Positions 36,212-44,993 of a stretch of DNA of 64,000 bases are shown here, piece after piece (the stretch's first letter is position 1; each line of letters begins with the position of its first letter). Origin of the DNA: Nannocystis exedens (GTDB lineage: Bacteria; Myxococcota_A; Polyangia; Polyangiales; Polyangiaceae); NCBI GenBank assembly GCA_945861885.1, contig CAMAVR010000004.1, forward strand, positions 1 through 64,000, in the 5' to 3' direction. The notes under the pieces were generated by a model. It saw only the letters and a program-made list of their open reading frames with translations, did no database searches and was not told the origin of the DNA. The position numbers and the translations under genes are program-made.

Positions 36212-37042
36212 ATGAAAAAGTACGCGTCTCTTGTCATTGCTCCAACGCTGGTCGTTTTTGCCGCGTCGGCGGCGTCTCTCTTCGGCTGCTCAGCGATGGT
36301 CGAGCCAACGGAAGAAGAAGCTGAAGCGATCGGGTCGATTGCATCGGCGTCGATCACCAAAGGGTCGGCTACTCTGATCTCACCGGCGCAGAACGCGATG
36401 TTCTGGGTCGGCGATTCATTTCTCGATTTGAAAGGGACATGTGCCGCGCGCGCCGGTCGCTCGCCGATTCCGATATGGCGGATTGCCAGCGACGAGAATG
36501 CGGGTCGACACGCCGGTGCGCGGTATTCCGCCACTAGCCGGAGCGACGGATTGAGTGTGATCAATGACAGTCATATCCGCGTGCCGGTCCCCGAGAACGT
36601 CGGCTCGTACACGATAACGCAAACGTGCAATACGAGCGAAGCCGATCCGCCGCAAGTCGGCATCGTGGTGAACGACGTGCGTGTGTCGGCATTGCCGCCG
36701 ACTCAGAACGGCGCGGGACCTCCGTTCGCGGAAGATCAACCGATTACGTTTTCTGGCAGCTGCACAGTGTTACCGCCGCTAACCGAAGCGTCGTCGCGTT
36801 ATCAGCCGCGGTGGTCGCTTCGATACGGTGAAGTTGGCGAGTGGCATCTATTCGGGACAACGCTGAACCCGACAAAGTCGCTCCCGACAGGGCGGTACAC
36901 CGTGAAACTCGAGTGCATAAACGTCAATCGCGATGGGGTCGCCGAAGCGTACCTAAAGCAGTCGTTTGCGGTCACTCCGTCGCTCGCACGACCCCCAGCC
37001 CCGCCAGCCAAAAAGAAAGAAAGCGACTGCACAGTGATGTAG
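36212..37042 (+). CDS. Hypothetical secreted lipoprotein
   Basis: This is a 276-residue protein with a clear signal peptide and lipobox (SLFGC near residue 26). The mature part looks all-beta, with two Ig-like stretches (residues 50-150 and 155-255) containing spaced cysteines, and ends in a Lys-rich tail. No catalytic motif and no known family were recognised. Location is probably the outer envelope. Confidence 0.6.
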   Translation: MKKYASLVIAPTLVVFAASAASLFGCSAMVEPTEEEAEAIGSIASASITKGSATLISPAQNAMFWVGDSFLDLKGTCAARAGRSPIPIWRIASDENAGRHAGARYSATSRSDGLSVINDSHIRVPVPENVGSYTITQTCNTSEADPPQVGIVVNDVRVSALPPTQNGAGPPFAEDQPITFSGSCTVLPPLTEASSRYQPRWSLRYGEVGEWHLFGTTLNPTKSLPTGRYTVKLECINVNRDGVAEAYLKQSFAVTPSLARPPAPPAKKKESDCTVM

Positions 37043-37080
37043 CCGACGCTCGGTCGTGCAAGCGTCAAAACCCGCCCGCG

Positions 37081-38295
37081 CTAAACCTGTTGGGCTCGAC
37101 GCCTCCTTCCTACGCGCGATTCGAAGCGCTGAACGAGGTCGACGACATCCGGCGCGATCCAAACTCGGTTGCGGCGACCGCCTGTCGTCTCTTGCAGCAC
37201 GCCCGCGTTGGCCAGCGTATCGATCGCGTCGTAGATGTTCTTGTCGGCGACATTGGCGATCGTCTGAAGCAGCTCCAGGTTCACTATCGGCTGCCTTATG
37301 AGCGCTGACAAAATACTTTCTAGGGCCGAGCCGGCGCGCGGACTGCATAAAGACAGCCATCTCTCACTTAGAGTGCGCAAATCGCTTGCAAGATGCTTCC
37401 CTTCACGCGCGGCTGTCGATGCGGCCTTCGCAAATTCGATAACCCAACCATCTAGATCCCCCATCCGCATCTGCTCGAGTGCCGAAAAATATCGCTCTGT
37501 GTTTGCCAAAAGCGCGGTTGAGATCGGTACAATCGCCTTTTTTATTGCCATCCTTTTTCGCAAAACGACGTGAATGAGAGCACGCCCCACGCGCCCGTTT
37601 CCGTCGACGAATGGATGAATCGTCTCGAACTGCGCGTGAACTATCGCCGATTGCACCAAACTGGAAAGATCTTGACGATTTGCGAAGTGAACAAGGTCTT
37701 CTAGCAACGGAGCGATGAGCTCAGGCGCCGGCGGCACAAAAAGCGCGTCACGAGGAGAGATGTCAGAGCCGCCGATCCAATTTTGACGGTCTCGCAAACG
37801 TCCGGCCCAAGCGCTATCCACTTCGTCTTTTTCCATCAGCGCACGATGCACCGACAGAATGTCGGCAGTGCCAAGCGCCTCGTGCCTCGACGCGATATGC
37901 ATTCCCCGCTGCATTGCACGCACGTTTGCAGCGATTTGAGTCGCAATCCTCCCCGCCCCCATTCCGGCGAGCGCGGCGAGCACATCGCTTGGCGGCGCCG
38001 ATAACCGCTCAATCTTCGACGACGCCACCGATTCCGAACGCAAAAGGAAGCCGCCGAGCTCGACGAGAAAATCGCCCGCACCGTGTTCGAGAATGCTGAT
38101 ATCGGCTTGCGCCTCAGCGATACATTGCGTCGCTTCGGCGCTAAAGGCTGGGCTGGCACTTGCGATAAAGGGAGGGACCGCTGAGCGAAACTGCCGAAAA
38201 ACTCGTTCGGCGCGGCCCGACGGACGTGAGCCATGGGCGCTCCAATCCCAGACCCGAGACTCCCATCCTAACGCAGGCCAATTTTTCACGCTCAC
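37081..38295 (-). CDS. Fic-domain protein with C-terminal winged helix
   Basis: This is a 404-residue protein. The Fic core motif HPFVDGNGRVGR (residues 227-238) has the catalytic His and the phosphate-binding GNGR, so AMP transfer or a related activity is plausible. SSKIE at residues 92-96 fits the (S/T)xxxE inhibitory helix of class II Fic proteins, which auto-inhibits by blocking ATP. The last 70 residues form a winged-helix-like part (LETIANVADKNIYDAIDTLANAGVL-type helix-turn-helix), suggesting DNA binding and autoregulation. The GTG at 38295 is chosen. A repeated TACGGTTA motif stands just upstream. Confidence 0.88.
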   Translation of the reverse strand: MSVKNWPALGWESRVWDWSAHGSRPSGRAERVFRQFRSAVPPFIASASPAFSAEATQCIAEAQADISILEHGAGDFLVELGGFLLRSESVASSKIERLSAPPSDVLAALAGMGAGRIATQIAANVRAMQRGMHIASRHEALGTADILSVHRALMEKDEVDSAWAGRLRDRQNWIGGSDISPRDALFVPPAPELIAPLLEDLVHFANRQDLSSLVQSAIVHAQFETIHPFVDGNGRVGRALIHVVLRKRMAIKKAIVPISTALLANTERYFSALEQMRMGDLDGWVIEFAKAASTAAREGKHLASDLRTLSERWLSLCSPRAGSALESILSALIRQPIVNLELLQTIANVADKNIYDAIDTLANAGVLQETTGGRRNRVWIAPDVVDLVQRFESRVGRRRRAQQV

Positions 38296-38307
38296 GGTGA
38301 CAGTATA

Positions 38308-38358
38308 TACGGTTATTGCGTTAACCGTAAGTATGGCTCGCCTTAGTTACGGTTATTG
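38308..38358. promoter_or_regulatory. Candidate operator of the fic gene
   Basis: TACGGTTA (38308-38315) and its inverse TAACCGTA (38322-38329) flank a 6-base spacer. The same TACGGTTATTG recurs directly at 38348-38358, exactly 40 bases after the first copy. The region is AT-rich (GTATATAC) and lies immediately upstream of fic, which encodes its own winged helix. Confidence 0.5.
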
Positions 38359-38399
38359 GCTGTCTCAAATTGAGCGGCTGCGGCGCGCGACGACTTTAA

Positions 38400-40169
38400 T
38401 CAAAACCCGCCTGGGTCAGCAATCTCGAGCGCTCTTAGTCGCAGTCGCCACGCGTTGACCCACGGCGCTACTGCGTCGGCTGGCATTGGCCTTGCGATGC
38501 TGTACCCCTGCCCGATCGTGCAGCCTAGCCTTCTTAGTTCGCTCCATGCGGCGCGCTCTTCGACCCCTTCGGCTACGATTTTTACGTCGAATCCGCGCGC
38601 TAGGGCCGCTACTGACCTGATGATGGCTGAATCGCGCCGGCTTCGTAGGGCGTCGGTGATGAACATTCGATCGATTTTAATTTCACCAACGTCGAGATCG
38701 CGCAAGTACCGAAATGACGTAAAACCGGTGCCGAAATCGTCGATTGAGATTGTCACTCCTAGCCGCGCAAGTTCGCTCAGAGCGGCGCGGGCTTGAAGCG
38801 GGCTTGAAATGAGCGCCGTCTCGGTTAACTCAATCGTCAAAATGCGCGGTGGAAGATTGCGTGACGCGAGCTCGTCCGCGACGGTGAGGGTGAAGCGCGG
38901 GTCGTCGAGCACGCGAACCGAAGCGTTGACTGCGACGCCAAGACGAACGCCATCACGCCACCAACGCGCCGCTTGGTCGAGCGCCATTCGAAAGATTTCG
39001 CGCGTTAGTGGATAGATGACCGCAGTGCGCTCCGCCGCGCCGATAAAACGGTATGGCGGAACGACCCCACCTCCGGGTGCGCGCCATCTCACGAGCGCTT
39101 CTAGTCCGACGATTTCTTCGGTCGAAAGGTCGATTTTTGGCTGATATTCGAGAAAAAGATCGCCGGATTCGAGCGCGCGTGTCAGCTGCGCCGGAAGAAA
39201 AACCGCGCGCTCATGCGACGACCGCGAAAGCGGCGGCTCATCGTCGGTCGGCGATACACCATGCGTGCTTCGCTTCTCGCGATTCATCACCTGATCGGCA
39301 TGCGCGAGCAGCGATGTTACGTCGGAGCCGTGGTCGGGAAACATCGCCGTCCCTGTCGCAACGCCGATCGATATCGCCTGCCCCGCAACGCCAAATGCTT
39401 CGCCCATCACCGCGCGAACGCTGCTGTCGAAAGCGGCGATGCCGGCTTCAGATGACGTGTCGGTCAAAATGCAGGCGAATTCGTCGCCACCGATTCGCGC
39501 GATGGTGTCGGTCAACCGGCCGAGCGCCTGCAACCGGAGCGACACTTGCGAGAGCACGGCATCGCCGGCTGCATGACCTAACGCGTCGTTCACCTCTTTA
39601 AACATTTCGAGGTCGAGCACCGCGATTGCAAACCGGCTCCCGACGCGGCGCGACTCGGCCATCGCCTGCTCGAGCCGCTCAAAAAACAGCGTTCGATTGG
39701 GCAAGCCGGTTAAAACATCGAAAAAACTTAGGCGATGAAGGCGATCTTGTGCGTCAGCAAGCTGCCTTGCAACTTCGCTCCAACGGAGCGCCGCTTCGAT
39801 CGCAGACCTTAACGTCGCCGCGGAAACTTGGCTTTTTGAATAGTAATCGCACGCCCCGTCACGCATCGCTTCGACGGCGAGGCGCTCATCTCCGTAGCCG
39901 GTCACCAGGATGATCGGACACGGACCCCACGGTGTGTCGCGAATTCTCCCAACGAGGTCCAGGCCAAAACAATCGCCCAAGCGATGGTCGAGAATCACCA
40001 AATCGAAACGTTGTTCGGTGAGCAGCTGCATCGCCGCAGCGCCGTTTGCGGCCTCAACGGCCTCAATGACGAGCCCTGTCTTTTGAAGGATGCGTACGGT
40101 CTTCTCGCGATCGACATCATCGTCATCGACAACAAGCGTTCGAATCGCGACGGTATCGGCGAGGTTCAC
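38400..40169 (-). CDS. Response regulator with GGDEF and EAL domains (c-di-GMP)
   Basis: This is a 589-residue protein with three domains. A receiver domain has the acidic cluster VVDDDD and phospho-acceptor Asp61 in VILDHRL. A GGDEF domain has an intact GGDEF at residues 227-231 and the product-inhibition site RLTD (RxxD) five residues before it. An EAL domain has LEALVRW (EAL at 357-359), ELTETAL, DDFGTGFTS, KIDRMF and AEGVE. All key residues for both making and breaking c-di-GMP are present, so the balance is presumably set by phosphorylation. The GTG start overlaps the stop of the upstream kinase gene (GTGA), which makes that kinase the likely partner. Confidence 0.93.
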   Translation of the reverse strand: MNLADTVAIRTLVVDDDDVDREKTVRILQKTGLVIEAVEAANGAAAMQLLTEQRFDLVILDHRLGDCFGLDLVGRIRDTPWGPCPIILVTGYGDERLAVEAMRDGACDYYSKSQVSAATLRSAIEAALRWSEVARQLADAQDRLHRLSFFDVLTGLPNRTLFFERLEQAMAESRRVGSRFAIAVLDLEMFKEVNDALGHAAGDAVLSQVSLRLQALGRLTDTIARIGGDEFACILTDTSSEAGIAAFDSSVRAVMGEAFGVAGQAISIGVATGTAMFPDHGSDVTSLLAHADQVMNREKRSTHGVSPTDDEPPLSRSSHERAVFLPAQLTRALESGDLFLEYQPKIDLSTEEIVGLEALVRWRAPGGGVVPPYRFIGAAERTAVIYPLTREIFRMALDQAARWWRDGVRLGVAVNASVRVLDDPRFTLTVADELASRNLPPRILTIELTETALISSPLQARAALSELARLGVTISIDDFGTGFTSFRYLRDLDVGEIKIDRMFITDALRSRRDSAIIRSVAALARGFDVKIVAEGVEERAAWSELRRLGCTIGQGYSIARPMPADAVAPWVNAWRLRLRALEIADPGGF

Positions 40170-40918
40170 GCGGCTTTCTCCGGCATCGGCACGCGCGGCC
40201 ACAAAACACAAAACTCAGCGCCGCGCTCCCCCTCAGAAGCGCATAGTCGAAGCTTCCCGCCGTGGCGGTCTGCAAGACGCTTTGCAATTGCGAGCCCGAG
40301 CCCACCATGCGAAACCCCGTGCGGCACCGCCCCACGAAACATGTCGTCGATGTGACGGCGTAGGGTGGCCGATATGCCTGGGCCGTTGTCTGCGACAGAA
40401 AATAGGCAATACTCGCCTTCTAGTTCGACGCGAACCGACACGCTGCCCGAACGCATATCGTGATGGTGAATGGCGTTACTGACTAAGTTGCGCAAAACCG
40501 TCTCCACAGCCACCGCCGGACCATAAACGCGCGGGACGCGTAGGTCGACGCTGATCGCGAACTCTTCGGGAATTGTCTGAACTTCGAGCACGCGATCGAT
40601 TAAATCACGAACGTTGATTTCCGTCGATGCCACACCTGCAGCGTTTGCGCGGGAGTATGCGAGTAGATCGTCAAGGAGACGCTGCATCTTCTGAATGCGC
40701 AGACGCATGCGTTCGAAATTTCGTCGCACTTGCGGCGAGGCGTCGGGGAGATCTTCTGCGATCCAGTCGGTGAGATCGGCAATACCGCGCAGAGGCGACT
40801 TGAGATCATGCGAGACGATCGACGTAAAGCTCTCCAGGTCGTCGTTTGCGCGACGCAATTCGAGCGCAAGCTCCGTGCAGCGCGAAATGTCGGCAACGCC
40901 AGCAGCCTCCACGACCAC
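40166..40918 (-). CDS. Histidine kinase without sensor domain
   Basis: This is a 250-residue protein consisting only of a short leader, HisKA and HATPase domains. The H-box is SHDLKSPLRG, with N-box LRNLVSNAIHHHD and G-boxes DNGPGIS and GGLGLAIAK. It has no membrane segment, PAS or other sensor, so its input must come from a partner, perhaps the FIST or hybrid-kinase proteins encoded just upstream. The purine tract AGGGAGGGG lies just before the GTG start. Overlap with the GGDEF-EAL gene indicates a kinase/regulator pair. Confidence 0.88.
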   Translation of the reverse strand: MVVEAAGVADISRCTELALELRRANDDLESFTSIVSHDLKSPLRGIADLTDWIAEDLPDASPQVRRNFERMRLRIQKMQRLLDDLLAYSRANAAGVASTEINVRDLIDRVLEVQTIPEEFAISVDLRVPRVYGPAVAVETVLRNLVSNAIHHHDMRSGSVSVRVELEGEYCLFSVADNGPGISATLRRHIDDMFRGAVPHGVSHGGLGLAIAKRLADRHGGKLRLCASEGERGAEFCVLWPRVPMPEKAA

Positions 40919-40960
40919 CCCTCCCTAGCCATCCGATCAACCAAGGCGGACAATACCCTT

Positions 40961-40988
40961 ATACGTTCCGCTACGTATTAAATAATAC
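40961..40988. promoter_or_regulatory. Overlapping palindromes upstream of the histidine kinase gene
   Basis: ATACGT-TCCGCT-ACGTAT (40961-40978) merges with GTATT-AAAT-AATAC (40975-40988). This AT-rich double palindrome lies 43-70 bases ahead of the kinase GTG, where a promoter or operator is expected. Confidence 0.35.
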
Positions 40989-41033
40989 ACATAAGCCGGC
41001 CAAGCGCCTACATTTCACCCTATACCGCTTCCC

Positions 41034-41058
41034 CAAAAAAATCGCCAACTAAGCGATT
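41034..41058 (-). terminator. Probable Rho-independent terminator of the hybrid kinase gene
   Basis: Read on the minus strand, a 6-bp stem AATCGC/GCGATT with a 7-base loop runs directly into a row of seven T. It lies 34 bases after the hybrid kinase stop codon. The stem is short, so confidence is moderate. Confidence 0.5.
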
Positions 41059-41091
41059 CTTCGCAGTTCTTTCTGCCAATGCAGGCGCACG

Positions 41092-43737
41092 CTATCGGGT
41101 CACGACTCGGTTGATCAGAGCTAAAAACGCCTCGCTTTTTAGGTAGTCGACCGCCACTTTGAGATGGCGACGCAGCTGTTCGACCGGCTGCGCAGTGTCG
41201 CCCCCGCTACGGCATGTTGATTCAACCGCAAGGGCGGCGCGCGCGACACGCATCAAGCCGAGCGAACTCGCCTCTCCACGAATCGAATGCCCCTTCTTCC
41301 CCAGCGCCACGCGATCTCCGCGAAGCGGCGCCGATCCAAGCTCCGTCGCATACCCCAATGCGTTTTCGCAAAACTCTTCGTACCAGCGCGCTACAGCTCC
41401 GCCGAGATCGGCGAACGTCTCTAGTCGCCCCTTGACAAGCTCGGTGTCGCTCGCCTCCCATACTGCGTCTTCGAGTTGCGTGGCAACCGGACGGATCATT
41501 CCGGTTGGTCGCTCGGGCGTTCGTTTGAGCGGCTCTGACGGCGACACCGGCCTCATACGGCCGCGCCCCACAGCGCCCCAATGGGCGACTTTTTCGACCA
41601 ACGCGGCGCGATCGACCGGCTTTGAAAGATAGTCATCCATCCCAACAGCGATGCACTTTTCGCGGTCGCCCTTCATCGCGTTGGCGGTCAGTGCGACAAT
41701 GGGAACATTGGCGCTCTCGCCCGGCAATTTTCTTATTTCGTTCGTCGCTTCAAAGCCGTCAATTTCGGGCATTTGCGCGTCCATGATCACGACGTCGAAT
41801 CGCCGCGAACGAACCGCTTCAATCGCTTCGGCCCCCGAGAGCGCCGATTCGACATAGTGCCCAGCGCGTTCAAGAAACCCGCACGCTACGCGGACGTTGA
41901 TCGGATTGTCGTCGACGACAAGCACCCGCAATTTTTTCGTAGCCACCTTCGCGACGCTCGGCTTCGGAGTGCTCCGTTTCGCAGCGCTTGGGGGACTTGC
42001 TTTCGCCGAACTCGAAGCTGACGGAGCAGAGCCACCCGCCCCCCCTTTGCTCGACGAAGGTGGCACCAGAGACTCTTGAGATATCAGAGCGATCTCTTGA
42101 AGAACGCGCGTAAGCGATGTCTGATGCACCGGCTTTCGAAGCACCGCGCGAAAGAGCGGCTTGTTGTCGGCCAGACGAAGCTCCGCGTGCCCGGCCGACG
42201 AAGCCAAAATCAATTCAATTCCATTTAGCGCTGGGAACCCTTTGATTGTCATTGCGAGCTCGTCGCCACCCATGCCCGGCATTTGATGATCGAGCACGGC
42301 CACTCGGAAAGGGTCGCCCACGGCAACCGCCTTGAACAGCTCCGCAAGAGCCGCATCGCCCGATTCGACCACCGCGACGCGCATCCCCACAGCGATCAGC
42401 TGCTGCTCGATCACTTGCCTATTTACCGCGTTGTCGTCGACAACCAAGACGCGCATCTGCGGCGCCGTCTGCGACACCGCGGAATCGGGCTGCTCGTACG
42501 AAATAAGCGGAATCGCGACCGAGAATGTCGACCCGCGGTCTGGGTTTCGTGAAACGTTAACTTCACCGCCCATCAAGTCGGCGAGACGTTTGCATATCGC
42601 AAGGCCAAGCCCCGTGCCGCCATGACGTCGCGCGAACGATCCATCGAGCTGCACAAACGACTGGAACAGCTTCTCCTCTGCCCCTTCCGGCACGCCAACT
42701 CCCGTATCGATCACTTCAAGCTTTAGCTTCACGCGCCCATCGGCGAGACGCTCGGCATCGCCTTGCACGCGCACGCCCCCTTCGTCGGTAAATTTCACGG
42801 CGTTTCCGACCAAATTCGTCAATATTTGGCGGACGCGCCCCGCGTCTCCGATGAGTTTGCGCGGCACGTTTCGCGTCATCACCGACCCCATCGTGACCCC
42901 TTTTTCGCGCGCGCGCGGAGCCAATATTTCGATGACAGCTTCGACCATCGTGTGCGGATCAAATTCTTGCGATTCGAGCTCGACTTTGCCCGCTTCGATT
43001 TTTGAAAAGTCGAGAATGTCGTTGATGATCAAAAGAAGCGCTTCGCCGGAATCTCGAATTGCATCGACGTAACTGCGCTGCATCACATCCAGCTCAGTGT
43101 CGTTTAAAAGCCCTGTCATCCCGAGAACGCCGTTCATCGGCGTGCGAATTTCGTGGCTCATCGTCGCCAAGAAGTCGCTCTTCGCGCGGCTTGCGGCTTG
43201 TGCCTTTTCGATCAGATCGCGAAGCTTGCGTTCGTGATCGCGCCGCTCGGTAACGTCGCGCACGATGCAGATGCGCACCGCCTTTTCACCGAGAAACGTA
43301 TCGCTCAGCGAATACTCGATAGGAAACGTCGTCCCATCCGGACGCTTCGCTTTGGACTCCGCGTGAAGGCCGGCCGAAAATAGCGATTCAATCCCGAGAA
43401 GATCGACGTGTTTGCCGGTTACCGCCCCTTTTTCGAGCTCGAAAATGGCTTCGGCGGCGCGGTTGATCGCCTCGATCGTCCCGTCGCTGCGAATCGTCAC
43501 GATCCCTTCGCTTACTGCGTTCAGAATCGACTGAACGCGCATGTTCGCCTCTTCGCGAATTTGCGCGTTCATCTGCGTCAACTCGTCCGATAGAACGCGA
43601 TTCGAGCGCCCTTGTCGGTCGCGATCGAGATCGGCCTCTTCGTACGCCTTAGACACGAGGACAAAAAGCGCCTCGGAGTCGACAACATCGCCATCGCCGC
43701 GGGCCTTTTTTAGCTGACGTTCGAGAAGCTTATGCAT
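41092..43737 (-). CDS. Hybrid histidine kinase, PAS-HisKA-HATPase-REC-REC-HPt
   Basis: This is an 881-residue soluble protein. It has an N-terminal coiled stretch, a PAS domain (about 66-165), and HisKA with His195 in [10 protein letters not shown]. HATPase follows, with the N-box around residues 303-315, DTGVGVP and [13 protein letters not shown]. The first receiver domain (acidic pair at 433-434, Asp483) and a second receiver (Asp653 in IMDAQMP) come next, and a C-terminal HPt domain has His817 in [12 protein letters not shown]. All phosphorelay residues are present, so the protein could run a complete relay and hand phosphate to outside receivers. It follows the FIST gene by 6 bases. FIST proteins commonly pair with such kinases as ligand sensors. 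Confidence 0.93.
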   Translation of the reverse strand: MHKLLERQLKKARGDGDVVDSEALFVLVSKAYEEADLDRDRQGRSNRVLSDELTQMNAQIREEANMRVQSILNAVSEGIVTIRSDGTIEAINRAAEAIFELEKGAVTGKHVDLLGIESLFSAGLHAESKAKRPDGTTFPIEYSLSDTFLGEKAVRICIVRDVTERRDHERKLRDLIEKAQAASRAKSDFLATMSHEIRTPMNGVLGMTGLLNDTELDVMQRSYVDAIRDSGEALLLIINDILDFSKIEAGKVELESQEFDPHTMVEAVIEILAPRAREKGVTMGSVMTRNVPRKLIGDAGRVRQILTNLVGNAVKFTDEGGVRVQGDAERLADGRVKLKLEVIDTGVGVPEGAEEKLFQSFVQLDGSFARRHGGTGLGLAICKRLADLMGGEVNVSRNPDRGSTFSVAIPLISYEQPDSAVSQTAPQMRVLVVDDNAVNRQVIEQQLIAVGMRVAVVESGDAALAELFKAVAVGDPFRVAVLDHQMPGMGGDELAMTIKGFPALNGIELILASSAGHAELRLADNKPLFRAVLRKPVHQTSLTRVLQEIALISQESLVPPSSSKGGAGGSAPSASSSAKASPPSAAKRSTPKPSVAKVATKKLRVLVVDDNPINVRVACGFLERAGHYVESALSGAEAIEAVRSRRFDVVIMDAQMPEIDGFEATNEIRKLPGESANVPIVALTANAMKGDREKCIAVGMDDYLSKPVDRAALVEKVAHWGAVGRGRMRPVSPSEPLKRTPERPTGMIRPVATQLEDAVWEASDTELVKGRLETFADLGGAVARWYEEFCENALGYATELGSAPLRGDRVALGKKGHSIRGEASSLGLMRVARAALAVESTCRSGGDTAQPVEQLRRHLKVAVDYLKSEAFLALINRVVTR

Positions 43738-43743
43738 TTTACA

Positions 43744-44874
43744 TCAGGTTTCGGAGAGGACTGTGATGGTCATCGTCTGGTTGTGGAGCTCGCACAAACC
43801 GGTCGTCGATTGCGGCGATATTTCGCCGTACGAATAGAAACCAATCGTCGCGCAATGCGCACCCAACACGTCGGTTACCGCTTCGACCTCCTCGCTGGTT
43901 CGTTGACCTAAGAGCAACTTTCGCCCAATGCAGCTGACGAGTAGAGCCAAGGTCGGACTTTTCACATCTTTCACCGCGCCTTCAGCAGCACGCGTGGCGC
44001 CCGACACGAGATTGGAAATATTGCCGCGCATCAACTGTGCGACGGCCCCTGTGGGGACATCGCCTGCGAACGTCATCGTCTTATCGGCTTCGTTGACGCT
44101 CAGGATTGTGCGCACAACGTCGTCGTCGTGCGATTTTGTCCGTCGCAAACAGAGCGGAAAAAGTAGCGCGCTTCCTGGCAAATTTGCCGCTTCGTCGCCA
44201 AGATATCGCTTGTACAAATCGAGCGCTGGCTGACCGTCAATCTCGTAGAGAACGTTCCCGATCGACTTGGTGATCATCCGCTCCGGACCGAACGGCTCCC
44301 AGCCCCCTACGCACCCGTGTCCAACGTTCAACTTGGTTCCGGCAAAACCGATGGCGACGACACGACCGGTGTCAATTTGGTCGCCGACTCCGACGAGCGT
44401 CGTTCCAAAGCGTGCGCCATCGCCCGCGAGACCGCCCGATACGCTGACCCCTTCGCCGAGCACCGAGCGCAGTCCGAGAACAAGCTCGCTGCCGTTTACC
44501 CGCATGCCATCGGACAGCACAAATACCAGTTGCAAATCTTTTTGCTTGAGCGCTTTTCCGAGCTTTATTCCGACCGAACGGGACTGAGCGGCATCGTCAA
44601 TGCGCTCGGTCGCCACGTTGACCTTTGTGTCGTCAAATTTGATTGCAGACGCAACAATGCTGTTATCGAGAACGTCCGAGTCGATTATTTCGCCGCCTGT
44701 CGAACAGCCAACAATCGTCGCACTCGTGAAGCGCTTGTGCAGCTCTTGCATCTTGTCGGCCGCGACGAGCGCATCGGAACCGGCAAAAAACAGAACGAGC
44801 TCAGCGTCGGCGACAGCGTCGCCCTTCGCTGCCCAGCCAGTCGCTTCACTCCATTGAAGTGTTTGGGTTTTCAA
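43744..44874 (-). CDS. FIST domain sensor protein
   Basis: This is a 376-residue protein with FIST-N and FIST-C domains. The N part includes LVLFFAGSDAL, ATIVGCSTGGEI and GVSVSGGLAGDGARF, and the C part includes VLGAHCATIGFYSYGEISP and the closing CELHNQTMTITVL. These are hallmark segments of the family, which is thought to bind small ligands such as amino acids and to feed signal-transduction proteins. There is no signal peptide. It is the first gene of the FIST/hybrid-kinase pair. Confidence 0.9.
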   Translation of the reverse strand: MKTQTLQWSEATGWAAKGDAVADAELVLFFAGSDALVAADKMQELHKRFTSATIVGCSTGGEIIDSDVLDNSIVASAIKFDDTKVNVATERIDDAAQSRSVGIKLGKALKQKDLQLVFVLSDGMRVNGSELVLGLRSVLGEGVSVSGGLAGDGARFGTTLVGVGDQIDTGRVVAIGFAGTKLNVGHGCVGGWEPFGPERMITKSIGNVLYEIDGQPALDLYKRYLGDEAANLPGSALLFPLCLRRTKSHDDDVVRTILSVNEADKTMTFAGDVPTGAVAQLMRGNISNLVSGATRAAEGAVKDVKSPTLALLVSCIGRKLLLGQRTSEEVEAVTDVLGAHCATIGFYSYGEISPQSTTGLCELHNQTMTITVLSET

Positions 44875-44993
44875 CTTCGTCCGCCTTTCGGTTCGCGCGT
44901 CGCGCTATATCGAATAACGGCTGGAATTTGCTCGGCTTAAGCCCGGGGCTCCGCTTCGTAAGGCTGAGTTAGCTGATTCTGGAGCTGCTCATT
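44875..44993. other. Gap between lipA and the FIST gene
   Basis: These 119 bases should carry the promoter of the FIST/hybrid-kinase operon. An AAGCCCGGGGCT-type imperfect palindrome lies near 44938-44949. No clear terminator for lipA was seen. Confidence 0.3.

Noticed and set aside
37031..37042. CaaX-like C-terminus (Cys-Thr-Val-Met) on the lipoprotein at 36212
   Set aside because: The protein is exported and bacteria of this kind have no prenyltransferase for such motifs; taken as coincidence.
40166..40953. Frameshifted longer histidine kinase with a lost sensor domain
   Set aside because: A TAG lies immediately ahead in frame and is followed by a strong ribosome site before the GTG, so the short sensorless form looks genuine.
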